In this document: piece after piece, positions 6,433-14,218 of the stretch
How the letters are laid out: the number at the start of each line of letters is the position of its first letter
Position numbering within the stretch: position 1 is the first letter of the stretch
NCBI GenBank assembly: GCA_937901335.1
Contig: CALCHC010000086.1
Location: 1 to 17,706, forward strand
DNA from: an uncultured Phascolarctobacterium sp.
GTDB lineage: Bacteria; Bacillota; Negativicutes; Acidaminococcales; Acidaminococcaceae
Length of the DNA stretch: 17,706 nt
Direction: 5' to 3'
Notes under the pieces: generated by a model
The model's input: only the letters and a program-made list of their open reading frames with translations
The model's database searches: none
What the model was told of the DNA's origin: nothing
Program-made: the position numbers and the translations under genes

Positions 6433-7716
6433 ATGAACGTAACCGTTGAAAGAGTAGGAAATGAAGCAACTTTGAAAATCACTGCTGAAGCAGCTGTTGT
6501 AAATAATGGCTTTAAACAAGCTGTTGCTAAAATTGCTCAAAACGTAAACATCCCGGGCTTCCGTAAAGGTAAAGCTCCCCGTAACATCATCGAAATGCAC
6601 TATGGCAAAGACGCTGTAAAACAAGAAGCTTTCGAATTCGTAGCTAACAAAGCATACAGCGAAGCTTTGGAACTCCAAAAACTCATCCCCGTTGATGATC
6701 CGAAAGTAGAAACTTCCGTATTCGAAGAAGGCCAAGATATGGAATTGGTTATCAAAGTTACTTTGAAACCTGAACCGGAACTCGGCGAATACAAAGGCTT
6801 GCACGTTGAAAAACAAGAAGCTGTTGTAACCGACGAAGACGTTGATGCTGCTGTAAACGACCTGCGTAACCGCAACGCTAAAATGGTAGCTGCTGAAGAA
6901 GGCGCTGTAATCGAAAAAGGTGACTTCGCAATCATCGACTTTGCTGGTACTGTTGACGGCGAAGCTTTCAGCGGCGGCGAAGGCAAAGGCTATCCTTTGG
7001 AAGTTGGCTCTAACTCCTTCATCCCCGGTTTCGAAGACCAATTGGTTGGCTTGTCCAAAGGCGATTCCACTGACGTAGAAGTAACCTTCCCGACCGAATA
7101 CTTCGTAGCTGAACTCGCTGGCAAAGAAGCTATCTTCAAAGTACACATCCAAGACGTTAAACGTAAAGAATTGCCGGAAATGACCGACGAATATGTTGCA
7201 GCTAACAGCGATTTCAAATCCGTTGAAGAACTGCGCGCTAACTATAAAGAACGTATGCAAGCTGCTGCTGAAGAACAAGCTAAAGTAGCTTACGAACGTG
7301 CTTTGGTTGACTTGGCTGTAGCTAACGCTACCTTCGAAGTTCCTGAAATCATGATCGAAGACCGCATCACCCAAATGGTTGACGAAATGAAAATGAGCCT
7401 CGAAGCTCGCAAAATGTCCTTGGAAATGTACATGCAATACACTGGCCAAGACATGGAAAAAATCCGTGCCAACCAACGCCCGACTGCTGAAGAAAACGTT
7501 AAAACCGACCTCGTTCTCGATGCAATCGCTAAAGCTGAAGGCATCCAAGTAGACATGGAAGACGTTGACGCTGAAATCGCAGCAATCGCTAACCAACACA
7601 ACGCTAAAGTTGAAGACGTTAAACAAATCATCAAAAACAACGGCACCATGGGCTTGCTCTTGGCTAACATCCTCCGCCGCAAAGCTGCTCACGTTGTAAT
7701 TGACAGCGCACAATAA
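6433..7716 (+). CDS. tig: Trigger factor (ribosome-associated chaperone, prolyl isomerase)
   Basis: The 427-residue product has the three-part trigger factor layout. The N-terminal ribosome-binding domain contains GFRKGKAP at 42-49, which docks on ribosomal protein L23 at the tunnel exit. The FKBP-type peptidyl-prolyl isomerase domain is at about 155-245 (GDFAIIDFAGTVDGEAF to NSFIPGFEDQLVGL). A long helical C-terminal chaperone domain follows. Length is normal for the family. The ATG at 6433 is preceded by AAGGGAGG. Codon use is very narrow (for example Leu mostly TTG or CTC, Ser AGC or TCC, Glu almost all GAA), the pattern of a highly expressed gene and stronger than in its neighbours. As in many Firmicutes it lies just before clpP and clpX, linking nascent-chain folding with degradation. 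Confidence 0.97.
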   Translation: MNVTVERVGNEATLKITAEAAVVNNGFKQAVAKIAQNVNIPGFRKGKAPRNIIEMHYGKDAVKQEAFEFVANKAYSEALELQKLIPVDDPKVETSVFEEGQDMELVIKVTLKPEPELGEYKGLHVEKQEAVVTDEDVDAAVNDLRNRNAKMVAAEEGAVIEKGDFAIIDFAGTVDGEAFSGGEGKGYPLEVGSNSFIPGFEDQLVGLSKGDSTDVEVTFPTEYFVAELAGKEAIFKVHIQDVKRKELPEMTDEYVAANSDFKSVEELRANYKERMQAAAEEQAKVAYERALVDLAVANATFEVPEIMIEDRITQMVDEMKMSLEARKMSLEMYMQYTGQDMEKIRANQRPTAEENVKTDLVLDAIAKAEGIQVDMEDVDAEIAAIANQHNAKVEDVKQIIKNNGTMGLLLANILRRKAAHVVIDSAQ

Positions 7717-7740
7717 TTTTACAACAATTTCAAAATATTA

Positions 7741-7782
7741 CACTGAAAGTGCCGTATGACCTACGGCACTTGTGGTGTTTTT
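7741..7782 (+). terminator. Hairpin between tig and clpP (terminator or attenuator)
   Basis: A perfect 10-bp stem AAGTGCCGTA (7747-7756) / TACGGCACTT (7762-7771) with a TGACC loop can be weakly extended by CAC/GTG pairs and is followed by TGTTTTT. The T run is short and displaced, so partial termination that lowers clpP relative to tig is likely. Confidence 0.6.
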
Positions 7783-7802
7783 AAAAGAGGAAGTGAAAAA
7801 CA

Positions 7803-8396
7803 ATGAACTACGTTCCTATCGTCGTTGAACAATCCAGCCGCGGAGAACGTTCCTATGACATTTACTCTCGTCTGCTCAAAGACAGAATAGTTTTTGTGAC
7901 CGGACCCATCGATGACAACATGGCGAATGTTGTCATTGCTCAATTACTCTTTTTGGAATCTGAAGATCCTGACAAAGATATCCATCTGTACATCAACAGC
8001 CCTGGTGGCAGTGTAAGTGCAGGCATGGCTATTTATGACACCATGCAATACATTAAACCTGATGTTTCTACCATCTGCATGGGTATGGCAGCTTCCATGG
8101 CTTCCGTACTTTTGGCGGCGGGTACTCCCGGCAAACGTTTTGCGTTGCCGTATTCCCGTGTTATGATTCATCAACCTTTGGGCGGTGCTCAAGGTCAGGC
8201 TTCTGAAATCGAAATTCACGCTCGTGAAATCCTTCGTATTCGCGAAGAAATGAACGGCGTACTTGCTAAGCATACTGGTCAAAGCATCGAAAAGATTGCT
8301 CATGACACTGATCGTGACTACTATCTTACCAGTCGTGAAGCTGCTGAATACGGCTTGATTGACAAAGTTTTGGAACGTCACGAAGCTGCGAAATAA
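7803..8396 (+). CDS. clpP: ATP-dependent Clp protease, proteolytic subunit
   Basis: The 197-residue serine protease has the full catalytic triad: Ser98 in GMAASMAS, His123 in MIHQP and Asp172 in TDRDYY. INSPGG (65-69 region) and the handle helix EIEIHAREILRIREEMN are also present. ClpP forms a two-ring, fourteen-subunit chamber that degrades proteins unfolded by ClpX or another Clp ATPase. Length is standard, and the first residues (MNYVPIVVEQS) include the short propeptide-like N-terminus that is often removed. AGAGGAAG lies about 9 bases before the ATG. clpX follows after 22 bases, giving both parts of ClpXP from one transcript. Confidence 0.97.
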   Translation: MNYVPIVVEQSSRGERSYDIYSRLLKDRIVFVTGPIDDNMANVVIAQLLFLESEDPDKDIHLYINSPGGSVSAGMAIYDTMQYIKPDVSTICMGMAASMASVLLAAGTPGKRFALPYSRVMIHQPLGGAQGQASEIEIHAREILRIREEMNGVLAKHTGQSIEKIAHDTDRDYYLTSREAAEYGLIDKVLERHEAAK

Positions 8397-8418
8397 GATA
8401 CATTTAAGGAGATAACCC

Positions 8419-9663
8419 ATGGATAACAATGAAAAAAATGAACGTTCTTGTTCCTTCTGCGGTAAGCGTGAAGGTCAAGTTCGCAGTCTGATTGCAGGTC
8501 GCGGCGTTCATATCTGTGACGAGTGTGTCGAGTTTTGCAAGGATATGCTTGAAGAAGATAAACAAAAAGCAGCTGCTGAAAGCATGCCCTCTGCCGGTGA
8601 GCTGCCTACCCCTAAAGAAATCAAAGAAATTCTTGATGAATATGTAGTTGGTCAAGACGAAGCTAAGAAAACCTTGGCAGTTGCTGTTTACAACCACTAC
8701 AAACGCATCAATTATGAAATGCAAAATCCTGAAGAAGAACGTGTTGTAGAATTGCAAAAATCCAATATTTTGATGCTTGGTCCTACCGGTAGCGGTAAAA
8801 CCTTGCTTGCTCAAACTTTGGCTAGAATTCTGCAAGTTCCTTTCGCCATGGCAGATGCTACTACCTTAACTGAAGCTGGCTATGTTGGCGAAGACGTGGA
8901 AAACATTCTTCTGAAGCTTATTCAAAACGCTGATTACGATATTGAAGCTGCTCAACGCGGTATTATCTATATCGATGAAATTGATAAAATCTCCCGTAAA
9001 TCTGAAAATGTTTCCATCACCCGTGATGTTTCCGGTGAAGGCGTACAACAAGCACTTCTGAAAATTTTGGAAGGTACTGTTGCTAGCGTTCCGCCTAAAG
9101 GTGGTCGCAAACATCCTCACCAAGAGTTCATCACTATCGACACTACTAACATTTTGTTTATCTGCGGCGGTGCTTTTGCAGGCCTGGAAAACATTATCAA
9201 TGCACGTGTTGGTAAAAAGAACTTGGGCTTTGGTGCAGACATTCAAAAGAAAGCGGAAGTTAATAACAACGAAATCTTCGCTAAGGTTTTGCCTGAAGAT
9301 TTGATGAAATTCGGTTTGATTCCTGAATTTGCAGGACGCTTGCCCGTTGTTGTTACCTTGAATAGTTTGGATAAGGAAGCGTTGGTACGTATTTTGTGCG
9401 AACCGCGCAATGCTTTGATTAAGCAATATCAGCATTTCCTTGCGATGGATGGTGTGGAATTGGAATTTGAAGATGGTGCTTTGACTGCAATCGCAGAAGA
9501 AGCATTGAAACGTAACGCTGGTGCTCGTGGCTTGCGTGCCATCATCGAGTCCATCATGCGCAATGTTATGTATGAAGTTCCGTCCCGTGATGATGTTATT
9601 AAATGCATCGTTACTGAAGAAACTGTACGTGAGCATGCTGAACCTCAAATGATTATTGAGTAA
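8419..9663 (+). CDS. clpX: ATP-dependent Clp protease, ATP-binding subunit ClpX
   Basis: The 414-residue AAA+ unfoldase starts with a zinc-binding domain (C11, C14, C33, C36) used for adaptor and substrate recognition. Walker A GPTGSGKT is at 121-128 and Walker B IYIDEIDK at 183-190. An LGF loop at 269-271, in the place of the usual IGF tripeptide, docks into ClpP. Sensor-2-like GARGLRAI is near the C-terminus. It unfolds tagged or unstable proteins and feeds them to ClpP. The start has AAGGAGATAACCC before the ATG. It lies between clpP and lon in a proteolysis cluster. Confidence 0.97.
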   Translation: MDNNEKNERSCSFCGKREGQVRSLIAGRGVHICDECVEFCKDMLEEDKQKAAAESMPSAGELPTPKEIKEILDEYVVGQDEAKKTLAVAVYNHYKRINYEMQNPEEERVVELQKSNILMLGPTGSGKTLLAQTLARILQVPFAMADATTLTEAGYVGEDVENILLKLIQNADYDIEAAQRGIIYIDEIDKISRKSENVSITRDVSGEGVQQALLKILEGTVASVPPKGGRKHPHQEFITIDTTNILFICGGAFAGLENIINARVGKKNLGFGADIQKKAEVNNNEIFAKVLPEDLMKFGLIPEFAGRLPVVVTLNSLDKEALVRILCEPRNALIKQYQHFLAMDGVELEFEDGALTAIAEEALKRNAGARGLRAIIESIMRNVMYEVPSRDDVIKCIVTEETVREHAEPQMIIE

Positions 9664-9668
9664 AATAA

Positions 9669-9701
9669 AAGGGGGAAGGGCTGTGCCTTTCTCCCTTATT
9701 T
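9669..9701 (+). terminator. Hairpin between clpX and lon (attenuator-like)
   Basis: AAGGGGGAAGGGC (9669-9681) can pair with GCCTTTCTCCCTT (9685-9697) through 13 pairs including two G.T, around a TGT loop, followed by ATTTCC. The weak T run suggests partial termination. Confidence 0.5.
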
Positions 9702-9722
9702 CCTTATAAAGGAGGGATACCT

Positions 9723-12056
9723 TTGACTGAAGAAATCATGACCTTACCGCTGTTGGCGCTGAGAGGTATGATGGTTTTTCCGGGTATGATTATCAACCTT
9801 GATGTTGGCCGTGAAAAATCTATCGCTGCCGTAGAAGCTGCCATGGAAGGCGACCGTCGTTTGCTTTTGGTAACTCAAAAGGATGCGGCGCTTACCGATG
9901 TACAGCCGGAGGATTTATATAAATTTGGTGCTTTGGCAGAAGTAAAACAACTTTTGAAACTGCCTAACGGTGCTATCCGTATTTTGGTAGAAGGTTTGGA
10001 ACGTGTAGAATACGTTTCCATTACTGATTCTGCAACTGAAAAAGTTTACTTTACCGGTCACGCTCGCATTTTAGAACCCGTACTTGGCTACGAAGTTGAA
10101 GTGGAAGCGCTGCGTCGTATGCTCATTGAAGCTTTTGAACAATGGGTATTGGTAACTAAAAAAGTAAACAGCGAAGTTTTGCAAGCATTGAAAGGTCAAC
10201 CTGACCCCGGTCGTGTTACTGATATGATTGCAGGCTATCTTGCAGTTCCCCTGGAAGAAAAGCAACAGCTTCTGGAATTGGCAAACGTACAAAAACGTAT
10301 GCACAAGCTCTATGAAATGCTCAGCAAGGAACTGGAAATCGCAGGCCTTGAAAAAAATATCGCTCAAGAAGTACGCAAACAAATTGAGCGCAATCAAAAA
10401 GAATATTATCTGCGCGAACAAATCAAAGCCATCAACAAAGAACTTGGTGAAGGCGATGAACTGAAAGCGGAGATTGAAGAATATAAAAAGAAAATGGCAG
10501 AGCTTGCCCTGCCTGAAGATGTTATCGTTAAATGCGAAAAGGAATTGGATAGACTTTACAAAATGCCTCCTATGATGGCAGAAGGTGCAGTTATCCGCAA
10601 CTACTTGGACGCATTGTTGGCTTTGCCTTGGGGCAAGTTCAACCAAGATAACTTCGATTTGAAACGTGCTGAAGATGTACTGGAAAAAGACCACTACGGT
10701 TTGAAAAAAGTTAAGGAACGCATCCTTGAATATTTGGCGGTGCGTGCTCTTACCCAAGATACTAAAGGCCCCATCCTTTGCTTGGTAGGTCCTCCGGGTG
10801 TTGGTAAAACTTCTTTGGCTCGCAGCATTGCTGAAGCTATTGATCGTAAATATACCCGTATTTCCTTGGGCGGTATTCGTGACGAAGCAGAAATCCGTGG
10901 CCATCGCCGTACCTACATTGGCGCTATGCCCGGCCGTATTATTCACGGTATGCAAACTTGTGGCTGCATGAACCCTGTGTTCCTGCTGGACGAAGTTGAT
11001 AAAATGGCTTCTGACTTCCGTGGTGACCCTGCTTCTGCACTCCTCGAAGCACTTGACCCGGAACAAAACCATGCTTTTAGCGATCACTTTATCGAATTCC
11101 CCTTTGACCTTTCCAACGTATTCTGGATTGTAACTGCAAACACTGTGGAAACTATTCCTCCTGCTCTCCTGGACAGAATGGAAGTTATCCAACTTTCCAG
11201 CTACACCGAAGATGAAAAGGTTAAAATTGCCGAACTTCACTTGCTTCCCAAAGAACGCAAGGCTCACGGCTTGGAAAAACGTAAAGTTTCCGTTAGTGAA
11301 AAAGCGCTCCGCCGCATCATCCGCGATTACACTCGCGAAGCTGGCGTGCGTAACTTGGAACGCAAGATTGCAGGCGTTTGCCGTAAGATTGCTCATAAAA
11401 TTGTTACTGCCGATAGCAAATCTGCAAAAGTAACTGAAAAGAACTTAGAAAAATATTTAGGCCCTGTAATCTACTTGGAAGATGATGTTACCATCAAATC
11501 CGAAGTAGGTATCTGCACTGGCCTTGCTTGGACTGCTGTTGGCGGCGAACTCTTGAAAGTTGAAGTTCTTGCTTATAAAGGCAAGGGCGGTTTGACTTTG
11601 ACCGGTCAACTTGGCGATGTAATGAAAGAATCTGCTCAAGCAGGTTACACCTATATCCGTAGCCGTGCGAAAGATTTGGGCTTGGAAGAAAACTTCTACG
11701 AAACTGAAGATATTCACATTCACTTGCCCGAAGGTGCTATTCCTAAAGACGGCCCTTCCGCAGGTATTACTATGGTAACTGCAATGGTTTCCGCTCTTAC
11801 CGGTCGTCGCATTAAAGCTAGCCTTGCCATGACTGGCGAAATTACTTTGAGTGGCAGAGTACTTCCTGTTGGCGGCATTAAAGAAAAAATGTTGGCAGCA
11901 CATCGTTATGGCGTGAAAACTATTTTGTTGCCCCACCGTAACATGCAAGATTTGGAAGAAATTCCCGAAAATGTGCGTGCTGAAATGAAGTTTATTCCTG
12001 TAAAACATATGGATGAAGTCTTGAAATTGGCTTTGGAGGATAAAGATGGCAAATAA
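9723..12056 (+). CDS. lon: ATP-dependent protease LonA
   Basis: This 777-residue LonA has the N-terminal substrate-binding domain (about 5-200), a coiled middle segment, an AAA+ module with Walker A GPPGVGKT (356-363) and Walker B VFLLDEVDK (419-427), and a C-terminal Ser-Lys protease domain. The catalytic serine is in DGPSAGIT (S679) and the lysine in GGIKEK (K722). It degrades misfolded and regulatory proteins in the cytosol. The start is a TTG: AAGGAGGG lies 6 bases before it, while the next in-frame ATG (9738) is over 20 bases from that site. The gene overlaps the next one, engB, by 11 bases. No membrane segment of the LonB type is present. Confidence 0.97.
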   Translation: MTEEIMTLPLLALRGMMVFPGMIINLDVGREKSIAAVEAAMEGDRRLLLVTQKDAALTDVQPEDLYKFGALAEVKQLLKLPNGAIRILVEGLERVEYVSITDSATEKVYFTGHARILEPVLGYEVEVEALRRMLIEAFEQWVLVTKKVNSEVLQALKGQPDPGRVTDMIAGYLAVPLEEKQQLLELANVQKRMHKLYEMLSKELEIAGLEKNIAQEVRKQIERNQKEYYLREQIKAINKELGEGDELKAEIEEYKKKMAELALPEDVIVKCEKELDRLYKMPPMMAEGAVIRNYLDALLALPWGKFNQDNFDLKRAEDVLEKDHYGLKKVKERILEYLAVRALTQDTKGPILCLVGPPGVGKTSLARSIAEAIDRKYTRISLGGIRDEAEIRGHRRTYIGAMPGRIIHGMQTCGCMNPVFLLDEVDKMASDFRGDPASALLEALDPEQNHAFSDHFIEFPFDLSNVFWIVTANTVETIPPALLDRMEVIQLSSYTEDEKVKIAELHLLPKERKAHGLEKRKVSVSEKALRRIIRDYTREAGVRNLERKIAGVCRKIAHKIVTADSKSAKVTEKNLEKYLGPVIYLEDDVTIKSEVGICTGLAWTAVGGELLKVEVLAYKGKGGLTLTGQLGDVMKESAQAGYTYIRSRAKDLGLEENFYETEDIHIHLPEGAIPKDGPSAGITMVTAMVSALTGRRIKASLAMTGEITLSGRVLPVGGIKEKMLAAHRYGVKTILLPHRNMQDLEEIPENVRAEMKFIPVKHMDEVLKLALEDKDGK

Positions 12057-12684
12057 ACCTTGGGATATTATCCATTCTAAATATATTGCTTCTGCTGTAC
12101 GTCCTGAACAGTATCCTCAACCGGAGCTGACTGAAGTTGCTTTCATTGGACGCAGTAACGTAGGCAAGTCCTCTTTGATTAATTCCTTGTGCCGTCGTAA
12201 CGGTTTGGCTCGCGTAAGTTCCACTCCCGGTAAAACTCAAACTATTAACTTTTACCAATTGGAAGCAAAACGCACCATGGAAGATGAATTCGTTGAACGC
12301 AATGAATTTTACTTGGTAGACTTGCCTGGTTACGGTTTTGCTCGTACCGGTAAAGCTAATCGTGACCAATGGTCCGGTTTTATTGCAAAATACCTTTCCG
12401 GTAGCGATAACCTTTCCATGGTTTGCCAATTGATTGATATTCGCCATAAACCTTTGGCTAATGACATTGAATGTTATAATTGGCTGAAAAGCTGTGGCTT
12501 GATGGTACAAATTATTTTGACCAAAGCAGATAAGCTTTCCAAGAACGCTGCTGCTAGCCAAAAAGCTTTGTTCCGTCGTGAGTTTGGTTTGACTGAAGAT
12601 CAAATTATGGTTTATTCTTCTACAAACCATACTATGCGTGGCGATTTGATTGAAAGAATCATGGGTGCTGTAAATAACTTTTAA
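12046..12684 (+). CDS. engB: Ribosome-assembly GTPase EngB (YsxC/YihA)
   Basis: The 212-residue TRAFAC-class GTPase has G1 GRSNVGKS (35-42), a G2 threonine near STPGKTQT (59-66), G3 DLPGYG (92-97) and G4 TKAD (159-162), in EngB spacing. EngB acts late in 50S subunit assembly and is essential in several bacteria. The ATG lies inside the end of lon (11-base overlap) and its ribosome binding site GGAGGA is part of the lon coding sequence, so translational coupling is likely. The lon-engB order is common in Firmicutes. Confidence 0.96.
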   Translation: MANKPWDIIHSKYIASAVRPEQYPQPELTEVAFIGRSNVGKSSLINSLCRRNGLARVSSTPGKTQTINFYQLEAKRTMEDEFVERNEFYLVDLPGYGFARTGKANRDQWSGFIAKYLSGSDNLSMVCQLIDIRHKPLANDIECYNWLKSCGLMVQIILTKADKLSKNAAASQKALFRREFGLTEDQIMVYSSTNHTMRGDLIERIMGAVNNF

Positions 12685-12696
12685 GGACTGAGCTGA

Positions 12697-13728
12697 ATGT
12701 TGGATAGGCTTTTACTTTTCATCACCGCAGGTTGCTTAGGGACTTTGCTGATGAAAATGCATATACCCATCCCATATATGTTGGGTGGTATGACGGTAGC
12801 AATTTTATATAAAACTTTTGTTGGCGAAAAAGCAGTGAAGTGGCCTCGCTTGTGGCGCGACATAGGCTTGATGGTTGCTGGCTACGGTATTGGTGTAAAT
12901 TTTAACACTGCTGCTTGGAATAATTTTTTGCACGAGCTTGCTGGTGTTAGCGCATCTACGTTTATTGCTTTAGGTGCGAGCATTATTATCGCTATTGTTA
13001 CAGCAAAGGTTACTCGCGAAGATTTGAAGAGTTGTGTTATCGGGATGCTTCCCGGTGGTATGACTATGTCACTCTTAATGGCGGAAGAAGACAAGACCAT
13101 CAATCCAAATGTGGTTGTGGTAATGCAAGTAATTCGCTTGTTTGGGGTAATAATCTCCGTGCCCTTTTTAACGGTATTGCTTTTAAATGCAAAGGTTATC
13201 AATAGTCCCTTAGGAATGGTTGCACATGCAGGGTATCACTGGGCAATTTTTATTCCTTTGACTATTTTGGGTAGTTTTATTGCTACTAAATTGCGTTTGC
13301 CTACTCCAGTTCTTTTAGGTTCAATTTTAGCAACTACTGTTTTTAACATATTTGTTGGTAGTGTACAGCCTGTTCCTGGTTTCTTGATGGCACCTGCCCA
13401 ATTGAGCATTGGTCTTTTTATGGGTATGATACTTGATGCTAAGCGTATTGCCCAAACTAAAAATGTACTTCCCTTTGTAATTGGAGGGACTGCGCTTTTG
13501 GTAGTGATCAGTATTGGCGTTGCTTATGTTCTTTCTGATTTATATGGCTTTAGCCTTGTAACTGCATTTCTTGCTATGGCTCCCGGTGGCATTGCGGAAA
13601 TGGCGCTTGCTGGGTTAAGTATGGGGGAAGATGTGGCGACAATCCTTGCTTATCAATTGGTAAGACTTTTAGCCATCAATCTTTTGGTTCCGCCGGTGAT
13701 TGAGTGGTACTTTTCAAAATCGCAATAA
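12697..13728 (+). CDS. AbrB-family (PF05145-type) membrane protein
   Basis: The 343-residue protein is almost wholly hydrophobic, with roughly nine to ten predicted membrane segments and an internal duplication. IPIPYMLGGMTVAIL (N-half) and LPTPVLLGSILATTV (C-half) are equivalent positions, as are GIGVNF and GLFMGMILD, and MLPGGMTMSLLMAEE and MAPGGIAEMALAG. The PGG motifs in each half and the repeat match the AbrB family, sometimes annotated as ammonia monooxygenase; the transported or sensed substrate is unknown. Despite the name it is unrelated to the AbrB DNA-binding regulator. It starts 12 bases after engB, with AAGGA overlapping the engB stop, so it is the last gene of the operon. A strong terminator follows. 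Confidence 0.85.
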   Translation: MLDRLLLFITAGCLGTLLMKMHIPIPYMLGGMTVAILYKTFVGEKAVKWPRLWRDIGLMVAGYGIGVNFNTAAWNNFLHELAGVSASTFIALGASIIIAIVTAKVTREDLKSCVIGMLPGGMTMSLLMAEEDKTINPNVVVVMQVIRLFGVIISVPFLTVLLLNAKVINSPLGMVAHAGYHWAIFIPLTILGSFIATKLRLPTPVLLGSILATTVFNIFVGSVQPVPGFLMAPAQLSIGLFMGMILDAKRIAQTKNVLPFVIGGTALLVVISIGVAYVLSDLYGFSLVTAFLAMAPGGIAEMALAGLSMGEDVATILAYQLVRLLAINLLVPPVIEWYFSKSQ

Positions 13729-13761
13729 GTACCGTCTAACTTTATTTGTAATATGTTTGAT

Positions 13762-13798
13762 AAACTCCTGTTATGTGAAAACATAGCAGGAGTTTTTT
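13762..13798 (+). terminator. Terminator of the tig-clp-lon-engB-abrB block
   Basis: AAACTCCTGTTATGT and ACATAGCAGGAGTTT pair over 15 positions (one G.T) around a GAAA loop, followed by TTTTTTG. Confidence 0.93.
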
Positions 13799-13918
13799 GT
13801 TTTTCTCTTAAAAATTTTTTAAAATACTTTTGGGAGACATTTCTAAAAATGCCGGAAAGCTTCTCGTAGAGCTGAGTTCACAATATTTCACAATTAGTGG
13901 GACAAAATAAAACCCTAC
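13799..13918 (+). promoter_or_regulatory. A/T-rich region with phased direct repeats
   Basis: No gene is visible. TTCACAAT occurs at 13877-13884 and again at 13887-13894, exactly 10 bases apart. GGACAAAAT occurs at 13900-13908 and again at 13920-13928, exactly 20 bases apart, the second copy overlapping the -35 of the next promoter. Spacing in whole helical turns suggests binding of one or two regulators on one face of the DNA. Confidence 0.4.
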
Positions 13919-13947
13919 TGGACAAAATTATAAACGAGTGCTATACT
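13919..13947 (+). promoter_or_regulatory. Promoter of the small 14013-14072 transcription unit
   Basis: TGGACA (13919-13924), a 17-base spacer and TATACT (13942-13947) form a good sigma70-type promoter. A transcript from about 13954 to the terminator at 14124 would be roughly 170 bases. Confidence 0.65.
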
Positions 13948-14012
13948 TGGTACATCGAAAGAGATAAAAAATAAATTACATATAATTTTTCTGTGTGAAA
14001 GGAGAACCTAAA

Positions 14013-14072
14013 ATGTCTTTTGAAAAATTTGTTGAAACTCTCTGCAATATGAAATTCTACATCGTTCACTAA
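14013..14072 (+). CDS. Putative 19-aa peptide ORF (or dual-function small RNA)
   Basis: The ORF reads MSFEKFVETLCNMKFYIVH. It starts with ATG, eight bases after a strong AAAGGAG (13998-14004), and ends with TAA. A promoter 65 bases upstream and a strong terminator just downstream make it a complete small transcription unit. The residue content is amphipathic with one cysteine; I do not recognise it and there is no full membrane span. A hairpin (AGAAAC-ATT-GTTTCT, 14072-14086) begins at the stop codon. It could be a real small protein, a leader peptide, or a coding-like start within a small RNA. Leader control of glpK is less likely because a full terminator and a separate promoter come between. 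Confidence 0.5.
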   Translation: MSFEKFVETLCNMKFYIVH

Positions 14073-14093
14073 GAAACATTGTTTCTAAAATGC

Positions 14094-14125
14094 AAAGGCA
14101 CTTCCATAAAGGAAGTGCCTTTTTA
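14094..14125 (+). terminator. Terminator of the small transcription unit
   Basis: A perfect 12-bp stem AAAGGCACTTCC (14094-14105) / GGAAGTGCCTTT (14111-14122) with an ATAAA loop is followed by a T run. Confidence 0.92.
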
Positions 14126-14160
14126 ATTTTTATTAGCAGTGTTTTTATGATAAGAAAAGT

Positions 14161-14188
14161 TTGTTGGCTGATAAACTTCTGTTATAAT
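14161..14188 (+). promoter_or_regulatory. Promoter of glpK
   Basis: TTGTTG (14161-14166) and a perfect TATAAT (14183-14188) lie 16 bases apart, about 30 bases before the glpK start. No obvious catabolite-response (cre) palindrome is seen. Confidence 0.65.
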
Positions 14189-14218
14189 AAGGGCATAATT
14201 TAGATGAGGTGCAAGCTT

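Noticed and set aside
6430..7713. 427-codon antisense ORF covering all of tig
   Set aside because: It mirrors tig codon by codon, has no ribosome binding site, and its composition (very Phe-, Val- and Ser-rich) is what the reverse complement of GAA/AAC/GCT-rich coding sequence gives.
8866..9648. 260-codon antisense ORF inside clpX
   Set aside because: Shadow of a well-conserved real gene, Phe/Asn-rich composition and no ribosome binding site.
10071..11396. 441-codon antisense ORF inside lon
   Set aside because: Same cause as for tig: biased codon use in lon leaves the opposite strand open; no start signals or family features.
13930..13960. Possible sigma54 promoter near TTGGTACATCG
   Set aside because: The TGG-like -24 part is present but no GC dinucleotide occurs at the -12 position; the sigma70-type TGGACA/TATACT pair explains the site better.
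14204..14218. Upstream ATG start for glpK
   Set aside because: It would place the AGGTG ribosome binding site inside the coding sequence and add five residues not seen in glycerol kinases.
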